A stretch of DNA of 64,000 nucleotides, taken from contig NC_134827.1 in the NCBI RefSeq assembly GCF_004210375.1, positions 103,091,285 to 103,155,284 on the forward strand, read 5' to 3'. A program made the position numbers and the translations under genes. The notes under the pieces are model-generated. The model did no database searches, was not told the origin of the DNA, and saw only the letters and a program-made list of their open reading frames with translations. Shown piece after piece: positions 57,201 through 64,000 of this stretch. Source of the stretch: Tachypleus tridentatus (taxonomy: Eukaryota; Arthropoda; Merostomata; Xiphosura; Limulidae). Within the stretch, counting starts at the first letter, position 1. Every line of letters begins with the position of its first letter.

Positions 57201-60200
57201 AGCATAATGAAACCAAACACATAATTCAATGTATTCCTATTTCAACATTAACAGAGCATAATGAAACCAAACCCATAATTCAATGTATTCCTATTTCAAC
57301 ATTGACAGAGCATAATGAAACCAAACCCATAATTCAAATTATTCCGATTTCAACATTAACAGAGCATAATGAAACCAAGCACATAATTCAATGTATTCCT
57401 ATTTCAACATTAACAGAGCATAATGAAACCAAACACATAATTCAATGTATTCCTATTTCAACATTAACAGAGCATAATGAAACCAAACACATAATTCAAT
57501 GTATTCCTATTTCAACATTAACAGAGCGTAATGAAACCAAACCCATAATTCAAATTATTCCGATTTCAACATTAACAGAGCATAATGAAACCAAACCCAT
57601 AATTCAAATTATTCCAATTTCAACATTAACAGAGCATAATGAAACCAAACCCATAATTCAAATTATTCTGATTTCAACATTGACAGAGCGTAATGAAACC
57701 AAACCCATAATTCAAATTATTCTGATTTCAACATTGACAGAGCGTAATGAAACCAAACCCATAATTCAAATTATTCTGATTTCAACATTGACAGAGCATA
57801 ATGAAACCAAACCCATAATTCAATGTATTCCTATTTCAACATTAACAGAGCATAATGAAACCAAACACATAATTCAATGTATTCCTATTTCAACATTAAC
57901 AGAGCATAATGAAACCAAACACATAATTCAATGTATTCCTATTTCAACATTAACAGAGCATAATGAAACCAAACCCATAATTCAATGTATTCCTATTTCA
58001 ACATTGACAGAGCATAATGAAACCAAACCCATAATTCAAATTATTCCGATTTCAACATTAACAGAGCATAATGAAACCAAACACATAATTCAATGTATTC
58101 CTATTTCAACATTAACAGAGCATAATGAAACCAAACACATAATTCAATGTATTCCTATTTCAACATTAACAGAGCATAATGAAACCAAACACATAATTCA
58201 ATGTATTCCTATTTCAACATTAACAGAGCATAATGAAACCAAACCCATAATTCAATGTATTCCTATTTCAACATTGACAGAGCATAATGAAACCAAACAC
58301 ATAATTCAATGTATTCCTATTTCAACATTAACAGAGCATAATGAAACCAAACACATAATTCAAATTATTCTGATTTCAACATTGACAGAGCATAATGAAA
58401 CCAAACCAATAATTCAATGTATTCCTATATCAACATTAACAGAGCATAATGAAACCAAACCCATAATTCAAATTATTCCGATTTCAACATTAACAGAGCA
58501 TAATGAAACCAAACCCATAATTCAAATTATTCCGATTTCAACATTAACAGAGCATAATGAAACCAAACCCATAATTCAAATTATTCTGATTTCAACATTG
58601 ACAGAGCATAATGAAACCAAACCCATAATTCAATGTATTCCGATTTCAACATTGACAGAGCATAATGAAACCAAACCCATAATTCAATGTATTCCTATTT
58701 CAACATTAACAGAGCATAATGAAACCAAACACATAATTCAATGTATTCCTATTTCAACATTAACAGAGCATAATGAAACCAAACACATAATTCAATGTAT
58801 TCCTATTTCAACATTAACAGAGCATAATGAAACCAAACCCATAATTCAAATTATTCTGATTTCAACATTAACAGAGCATAATGAAACCAAACCCATAATT
58901 CAATGTATTCCTATTTCAACATTAACAGAGCATAATGAAACCAAACACATAATTCAATGTATTCCTATTTCAACATTAACAGAGCATAATGAAACCAAAC
59001 CCATAATTCAAATTATTCTGATTTCAACATTGACAGAGCATAATGAAACCAAACCCATAATTCAAATTATTCTGATTTCAACATTGACAGAGCATAATGA
59101 AACCAAACCAATAATTCAACGTATTCCTATTTCAACATTAACAGAGCATAATGAAACCAAACCCATAATTCAAATTATTCTGATTTCAACATTGACAGAG
59201 CATAATGAAACCAAACCCATAATTCAACGTATTCCTATTTCAACATTAACAGAGCATAATGAAACCAAACCCATAATTCAACGTATTCCTATTTCAACAT
59301 TAACAGAGCATAATGAAACCAAACCAATAATTCAATGTATTCCTATATCAACATTAACAGAGCATAATGAAACCAAACCCATAATTCAATGTATTCCTAT
59401 ATCAACATTGACAGAGCATAATGAAACCAAACCCATAATTCAAATTATTCTGATTTCAACATTGACAGAGCGTAATGAAACCAAACCCATAATTCAAATT
59501 ATTCTGATTTCAACATTGACAGAGCATAATGAAACCAAACCCATAATTCAATGTATTCCTATTTGAACATTAACAGAGCATAATGAAACCAAACCCATAA
59601 TTCAATGTATTCCTATTTGAACATTAACAGAGCATAATGAAACCAAACCCATAATTCAATGGAGAAAAAAACCCAAACAAACTGGAAGTTAATTTTCTTG
59701 ATTCTTCTCAGATAATGAAATATAGAAAAATTATCTTGAAGTATTGAATAAAAATAATGGAAATGTTGTCAGCAGATGGCATGAAATTCTTTAATAATAA
59801 ATTGTATTTTTTTGTAATGGTATAAATAAGTGATTTTGGCAAAACAACACACACTTGAAGACGATACAGTGAAAACCTGTGAAGTGTACGACACTGTTTC
59901 CAATCTCATTGGACTTTTTTTTTCTTTATTCTGTACACAAAGTTATTTCTTCTATTGCACTTTTGAGACTGGGACTAATGTGGTTTTTAAAATTGTTTCC
60001 ACATATCATCATTTATTACTATGTGTGGTTTTTAAAACTGTCGCACAGATTGACTGTTTTTACCTACTGATGGAGAACAGATACATGACATTTTATACCT
60101 GGTAATTTTTGTTTTTGAATTTTGCGCAAAGCTACACGAGGGCCATCTGTGCTAGCCGTGCCTAATTTATGAGTGAAAGACTAAAGGGAAGGCAACTAGT

Positions 60201-61572
60201 CATCACTACCCAGTGCCAATTCTTAAGCTACTCTTTTATCAACAAATAGTGGGATTGACCATAACATTACAATGTCCCCATGGCTGAAAGGACGAGGATG
60301 TTTGGTGCAATGAGGATTCGACCCCATGATCGTCACACGACAAGTCGAATGCCTTAATCCACCTGGCCATGCCAGGCCACCCGGTAATGACTGACACAAA
60401 CTATTTGATGAAGAGAAACCCAATTGAAATAAAAATGTATCTCAAGACAGCTGATATGGGTATTAACACTTTTATTGGTAAGGAGTGAACAACGTTTTGA
60501 CCTTCCTAGGTAATCTTCAGGTTTAGACACGAGTACTGATTTCAACTGCTAGTGTGTACATAACTCATATTTTTACCATCTGAAGAACAAATGGTTACAC
60601 CGATTTATTTTGAAAACAAATGTATTACTTTTCTTTAATATAACCAGTTTGTACAGTATCTTATATTATTAAGATAAATATCTAAGCATGAAAGACTGGG
60701 GTTTTAATTCTGACCAAATATACGGTCTGAACAACCTTGGAAGTCTACAACGTTTCTCTCTCTCTCTCTCTTTTAACCTTTGACTGCAGTAATAAAAGCT
60801 AGTCAGCAGCATTGACCACCACAAAGTCCTTTAACTGAATAACTACAGCTAATAGAATGATCAGTTACATTAGGTCACAAATGTTATGATCCTTGGTGTA
60901 TCATTAACCATTGGGTTATGGCAACAATAAAATAAGATGGATAAAACCACTTAGAGATTTGTTAGTTGACAAACAACAACTGTTTGAGATTTGTTAGTTG
61001 ACAAACAACTGTTTGAGATTTGTTAGTTGACAAACAACAACTGTTTGAGATTTGTTAGTTGACAAACAACAACTGTTTATTGAGATTTGTTAGTTGACAA
61101 ACAACAACTGTTTATTGTAAACGATCAATACCAAAAACTGCTTCTCTTCACCACCAGATTTGTCTCATTTCTCTTTAACATTTTTATCAAAATTTTTGAA
61201 TTAAATTATAGAACTTAAATACAAAGTTATTATTCTGTTTCATCTGAATATATTATCTACAGTAATGTAGTGTTCTTGGTCTAGAATAACAACTACACAT
61301 CTGTTGTACTTGTCACATTTTTGGATTAACACTTAACTCTGTTTAATGTTACAGTGAAATGCATGGTGGATCTCTTTTTTTTTTTTAAATGACTGATTTC
61401 AGAAGGAACAGTTGCTGATGGAACATTGCCATTGGTTGGTGTCATAGTGATTCTTGGGATAATCCTATTGATTGCAGTAGGTGCCACAGGTTACCACCTA
61501 TGGTCACAACCTCACCTTAATATGGGCAAGGAACATGCCAACAACAAGAAGACATTGATAACATTTTCGTAA
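48202..61572 (+). CDS. Single-pass membrane protein: signal peptide, FN3, laminin-type EGF, TM, short tail (six exons)
   Basis: Exons 48202-48295, 51698-51838, 53157-53360, 54658-54842, 55466-55684 and 61403-61572 all have GT-AG boundaries. All introns are phase 1 once one missing G in exon 4 is allowed for. The predicted product is about 337 residues. Residues 1-25 are a hydrophobic signal peptide (MVKSFLYLIIIMVFAQ). Residues about 32-125 form a fibronectin type III domain, with Trp in strand B (FTIVWKRP) and LREGTNYEVSVWAVYSG near its end. Residues about 147-215 are laminin-type EGF (CNCTKPGTVACT, CTCFPGFNGDWCEHCVRGY, then CKVCLPGHRGHLCSSCTAGY). A Cys-rich stretch and a Ser/Thr-rich stem follow. 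A helix LPLVGVIVILGIILLIAVGA spans the membrane, with a tail of about 30 residues. It is probably a cell-surface adhesion or recognition protein (inference). I know no orthologue. An in-frame upstream ATG at 48154 or 48109 would lengthen the N-terminus. Confidence 0.82.
48978..49036 (+). repeat. SINE type B-like fragment, plus orientation
   Basis: gggccccccggtggttcaac, then aattcgggattcgattcccg. It lies in intron 1 of the membrane-protein gene. Confidence 0.7.
49331..49430 (+). repeat. SINE type A 3' fragment, plus orientation
   Basis: gttggcggtgggtgctgttc, cttttcctctaatctatcag and ggacggctagtgtagataac. Confidence 0.75.
49440..50070. other. Intron 1 sequence, no recognised gene
   Basis: A further diluted SINE A trace (ttggcggcgggtgctgctta near 49696) is the only recognisable item. 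Confidence 0.45.
50072..50317 (-). repeat. SINE type A, minus orientation, tRNA-end truncated
   Basis: aatttcgcgcaaagctacac through gggggattcgaacccgcaac and cctcagattaagagtcgag. Confidence 0.92.
50411..51000. repeat. Long tandem duplication, unit about 280-300 bp, two copies
   Basis: aataaaacactagttaaata + attaacatatgg at 50412 recurs at 50691 as aataaaacactagttaagta + attagcatatgg. Both are followed by similar cattacaagatacc, aacaaaggtataaaatg and atcttaacaaagcacataa blocks. A partial third start lies near 50993. Confidence 0.8.
51207..51405 (+). repeat. SINE type A, 5'-truncated, plus orientation
   Basis: ctaaacatgctcgccctccc through gtagctttgtgccaaattca and a (caaa)n tail. It lies in intron 1. 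Confidence 0.93.
51698..51838 (+). CDS. Exon 2: first half of FN3 domain
   Basis: Acceptor tttttatttcag, donor AATCCAG|GTAAGG. It reads APQSVRIEKVNQSSFTIVWK, then RPVLPNNKNHKLLAFSISC. This is the A-B-C strand part of a fibronectin type III domain, with the strand-B tryptophan and following proline. Confidence 0.85.
51840..53156. other. Intron 2 of the membrane-protein gene
   Basis: AT-rich. No repeat family or coding signal recognised beyond a short (ta)n run near 52780-52800. Confidence 0.55.
53157..53360 (+). CDS. Exon 3: second half of FN3 domain
   Basis: Acceptor ttctatgtcag, donor AAAAAG|GTAAGT. It contains IDGLREGTNYEVSVWAVYSG, the FN3 E-F strand motif (L.PGT.Y.V.V.A....), then a Ser/Thr/Pro linker ending ENSPFLEK. 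Confidence 0.88.
53511..53632 (-). repeat. SINE type B, minus orientation, in intron 3
   Basis: tttttgttttagaacaaagc, cgcattgggctacccattga and gagaatctaaccccgaatct. Confidence 0.8.
54658..54842 (+). CDS. Exon 4: laminin-type EGF repeat, with apparent 1-base deletion
   Basis: Acceptor tattctgtag, donor TTACAG|GTAAGT. The first frame reads ECNCTKPGTVACTRILSVAK, then CTCFPGFNGDWCEHCVRGYF RDKRG. After aaaagggg the cysteine pattern continues only in the shifted frame (GCKKCPCTNATSSGECIT). The shifted frame is also the one that gives the right end phase for exon 5. A fifth G in the run at 54787-54790 restores both. The stop-free but Cys-poor reading in the original frame is unlikely to be the product. 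Confidence 0.8.
55466..55684 (+). CDS. Exon 5: second EGF-like/Cys-rich segment
   Basis: Acceptor tctttctcag, donor ACTTCAG|GTAAAA. It reads DDFEEIKCKVCLPGHRGHLC, SSCTAGYRWNNDRCIP, then SKCFSFPLCIKNKNHPGCSD C and a Ser/Thr-rich end. C-x-x-C-x-P-G-(H/Y)-x-G-x-x-C-x-x-C-x-x-G-Y is the second half of a laminin-type EGF module. Confidence 0.85.
56153..59660. repeat. 54-bp minisatellite array, about 65 copies, in intron 5
   Basis: The unit starts acagagcataatgaaaccaa, continues acccataattcaatgtattc and ends ctatttcaacatta (54 bp). Variant sites: agcat/agcgt, cccata/cacata, and caatgtattcct/caaattattc(c/t)g. The unit is 18 codons and has no stop in one frame, so 56330-59566 reads open for 1078 codons. 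Two terminal units have atttgaac, which makes the stop. An identical 14-unit variant order appears at about 56157 and again 1350 bp (25 units) later. Confidence 0.96.
59670..60106. other. Intron 5 sequence after the array
   Basis: AT-rich. Frames of 60-90 codons here show no recognised motif. Confidence 0.45.
60107..60378 (-). repeat. SINE type A, diverged, minus orientation, in intron 5
   Basis: tttttgaattttgcgcaaag through tgaggattcgaccccatgat and ccacctggccatgccaggcc. Confidence 0.92.
60395..60545 (-). mobile_element. Penelope-like tail, minus orientation
   Basis: Plus-strand reading: agagaaacccaattgaaata, ctcaagacagctgatatggg, tattaacacttttattggta, then tgaccttcctaggtaatctt cagg. On the minus strand the hammerhead-like core has CTGAAGA but AAAA in place of GAAA, so it is probably dead. 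Confidence 0.6.
60754..60772. repeat. (CT)n microsatellite
   Basis: tctctctctctctctct run. Confidence 0.9.
60954..61116. repeat. Tandem repeat of about 32 bp, 5 copies
   Basis: Unit gagatttgttagttgacaaa + caacaactgttt. One copy lacks caa and two copies have an extra att. It lies in intron 5. Confidence 0.92.
61403..61572 (+). CDS. Exon 6: transmembrane helix and cytoplasmic tail
   Basis: Acceptor tgactgatttcag. It reads EGTVADGTLPLVGVIVILGI, ILLIAVGATGYHLWSQPHLN, then MGKEHANNKKTLITFS and a TAA stop at 61570-61572. A run of about 23 hydrophobic residues is followed by a Lys/His-containing tail, giving type I topology. Confidence 0.85.
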
Positions 61573-61786
61573 CAAATAACAAACACATAAGCAGTCAGCA
61601 AACAGTGTCAACCCACGAAATGTTCAAGAAACCAGGTCTAGTAAGTGTATAACTTTGAGGTAAGAGGAAACATGTCTTAAAGTCTGTAAACAGTAGCAGT
61701 TACATATCTGCCCCCACAAAAGCTATTTATTTATCAATAACACTAAGACTACAGTACTATAAGGTTCAACAAAGTAATGTTTTAAT

Positions 61787-61792
61787 AATAAA
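61787..61792 (+). terminator. Candidate polyadenylation signal AATAAA
   Basis: The first AATAAA after the stop codon, about 215 bases downstream. In such AT-rich DNA this is weak evidence. Confidence 0.35.
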
Positions 61793-61799
61793 CTTCTTA

Positions 61800-62145
61800 A
61801 ACCTCAGTTTCATTGTGCACACAAACATGTATTTTAGTTCCATCTCACTTTGTAGACAGAACAAACAAACAAAAATGAGCACGATTTATGGCTTTACATT
61901 AAAAAAAATACTTTTCTTTCTTAATAGTGAGGGAATGGGACATCATATTTTCTAACACTTAAACCACCAGTACAATGCTAACTTATTTTATTCCATGAGT
62001 CACCCTAAGCCTTTTGTCAAATTATATTTACGCTATTGCAAAGAAATACAGCAATCTTAAAAATTAAAATTTTCTGTTCAATACAGCCATATAAATATTA
62101 AAAAAGATCCAGTGCCACGTAAAAATTCTAATAAACGACAGAGAT
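61800..62145. other. Sequence downstream of the membrane-protein gene; nothing recognised
   Basis: AT-rich, non-coding by my reading. Confidence 0.45.
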
Positions 62146-62149
62146 TTGT

Positions 62150-62262
62150 TATTGGACACAAAACTACACAAAAAGCCATCTGTACTCTGCCCACCATGGG
62201 TATCAAAACCCTGTTTCTTGCAGTATATGACCACAGATATACTACTGTGCCACTATACAGTG
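62150..62262 (-). repeat. SINE type C, minus orientation
   Basis: ttggacacaaaactacacaa, agccatctgtactctgccca, B-box-like gggtatcaaaaccctgtttc and tactgtgccact. Confidence 0.75.
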
Positions 62263-62339
62263 CATTGGAGAATAAAGTGGGACTATATACGTGTTCAGTC
62301 AAGTTTCTAAATAAGCTGTCATGAGCAAAAAATGAGAGA

Positions 62340-63340
62340 GAAAAGAAAATGGTCAAAATGGTATTGACGATGGAGAAAGGGGATATATTTTACTTATACT
62401 AATGAAATATTAGCACCTCTTCACCAAATAGACTGGTCATCAATGTATATTTCTCATTACTGGAAAATCTGAAGTGTCATTTCTGTACACCCAAACTGTC
62501 AATGTTACGTTTCCTCCACCCTTGACTGTTGTAGTTCAAGTCTTCAGAGCACAACTCTCGGCTTGCATGTGGAATCTAATTTACAAGTACGATTTCCTAA
62601 AAAAAGATATCCACATAGCTTTTTCTTCTCCCCCCAAAACAATGTGCAACAGGTAGGATCCTCAGCAAGCAGGATAAACGGTTTACGAGGTACAGTAATG
62701 AGATAAGTTAAGCAATAACTAAAAGGTATTCATAAGGATATGAAGTGTTGAATTTCTCGTTATGTTTGTAGTCTGTTAATACTATTTCCATGTTCTTTTT
62801 AGAACTTATGCAATACCCGAGCTTGGTGTTCGAGTTATAGTGACCCCTAGGGTTCAGACACAAGCATTCCAATTTAGAAATGATGCCCGTGCTAACTATC
62901 CAAAAGCATCAAGAATATATTTTAATTGGAAAGTGAGCTATCACAGTTAGCCCATACATATGGGAGTGAACAGCCAGTTAAGTGAATCAAACCTTATACC
63001 CTATGATATGCATCCTGGCCTTTAGTGCAGAAAGCTTCAGTTATATGTAAATATATGTAATTTTCTATCCTAATTAAGGAAATAAAAATGGTTATCAATA
63101 TCCTTCAATCATTTATATCATACTGAAGTGTTCACAGGTTATAAAATGTTTTGCTTCTTTTCAAATATAGAAAAGAAAATATCAAACTTCAGTAAATGAT
63201 ACAGTTACAAAACAAATAGGTTCGAAACCATGTTCACAACTGTTCGACTAATGAAGGTTAAATATTTTAAGATATTTTAAAACTTTAGTTCAACACAACT
63301 GACTTTAAAAATACAAAATTTGATAACATCCAATATTTTT
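62340..63340. other. No recognised feature
   Basis: No coding or repeat signal I can support. Short frames only. Confidence 0.4.
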
Positions 63341-63344
63341 TTGT

Positions 63345-63440
63345 TTGTTTATAAAGCTCAAAGCAGGATATCGGGCTACCTGTGCTGTGTCAACTGTGAG
63401 TATTGAAACCAGATTTCAGCACGAGTCCACAGACACACTG
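63345..63440 (-). repeat. SINE type C, degenerate, minus orientation
   Basis: tgtttgtttataaagctcaa, gatatcgggctacctgtgct and gtattgaaaccagatttcag. Confidence 0.65.
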
Positions 63441-63449
63441 ACATTCAAT

Positions 63450-64000
63450 GCTGAACAATTTTTGTCATAAGTTTGCAAATGTATGGTAACACTGCTTAAG
63501 GTACACACCTAAATATTTAAAGCAAAAACAAAAACACAATCTTACTGTTCCCATTACACATAATTTGAAGATACCATTGGATATTAAAAACGTAAATAGT
63601 TTACCTAACAACAAAACTTGCTTCTGTCGATCTAACAAATTCCAAATTATCACATAAATTTGAGAAATGTGATAAAATAAGTAATTTGTTTTGTATAATA
63701 CTACTGCAGTATCGTTCACCTGTTGTTCATTTGTAAATTGCAACTTTTATACAGATACCAGTGACTAATTAATTAAACTGAATTAATGAATATTAACAAA
63801 ATTCTTTGTTATTTGAACATTAAATGCAATATAGTAGGAAGAGAAATGTCTTGAAACAGTGCAAAGTTTCATTCTTATTTTAATTGGATTTTACAAGTGT
63901 ACAGAGTAGGAATATTTCTGTGTTACTACACTTTGTTAAAGGCACATTGATTAGATCCCCAAATAAAATAGTTCTTTACTCATTTTAAGAACTGCACAGT
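63450..64000. other. No recognised feature to the window end
   Basis: AT-rich. A 92-codon minus frame (63743-63465) has no recognisable motif. Confidence 0.4.

Noticed and set aside
56330..59566. 1078-codon open frame
   Set aside because: It is the translation of a 54-bp tandem repeat whose unit is a multiple of three. It sits in an intron and has no signal, splice or homology support.

Overview
The window is 64 kb of AT-rich animal nuclear DNA: genes split by GT-AG introns, low coding density, many tRNA-derived SINEs, several tandem arrays and decayed transposons. From memory, the most abundant SINE resembles the one that is very common in horseshoe crab assemblies. My best guess is therefore a chelicerate, most likely a horseshoe crab, but this is recollection and was not searched. 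A run of Ns (31691-32190) and two single-base frame breaks inside otherwise well-conserved exons suggest a long-read draft assembly.

Left third (1-22 kb), minus strand: the 5' part of a TRPM-family cation channel gene. Its exons run from about 21.2 kb (possibly 21.9 kb) down to 583 and continue past the left edge. They encode the N-terminal cytosolic TRPM homology/SLOG region and the start of the ankyrin-like region. Its introns hold large tandem arrays: a 37-bp satellite (10.08-13.03 kb), a 74-bp array (14.74-15.86 kb), a (GTA)n-containing roughly 50-60-bp array (15.86-19.69 kb) and a related 48-bp array (19.68-20.09 kb). They also hold a small mariner-type element with a visible TA target duplication.

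Middle (20-47 kb): mostly a transposon graveyard. It contains copies of one TIR transposon family whose protein has Cys-rich N-terminal and FPCYLCLWDSRD-type motifs (20.19, 23.5 and 32.8 kb, plus a fragment at 32.6 kb). It also contains a decayed Ty3/gypsy integrase, a decayed hAT transposase, a jockey-type reverse transcriptase fragment, Penelope-like tails with hammerhead-like cores, and many SINEs of at least three types.

Right quarter (48-61.6 kb), plus strand: a complete six-exon gene for a predicted single-pass membrane protein of about 337 residues: signal peptide, one fibronectin type III domain, laminin-type EGF repeat(s), one transmembrane helix and a short basic tail. Intron phases agree at every junction except one, which is explained by a single missing G in exon 4. 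The last intron holds a 3.5-kb array of a 54-bp minisatellite. The array reads open for 1078 codons but is not a gene.

The best candidate for something undescribed is the TIR transposon family. Its three TIR copies share termini of the form ACACxxxGxAAC. Two have AATA next to an end, and one has a perfect AATA duplication on both sides.
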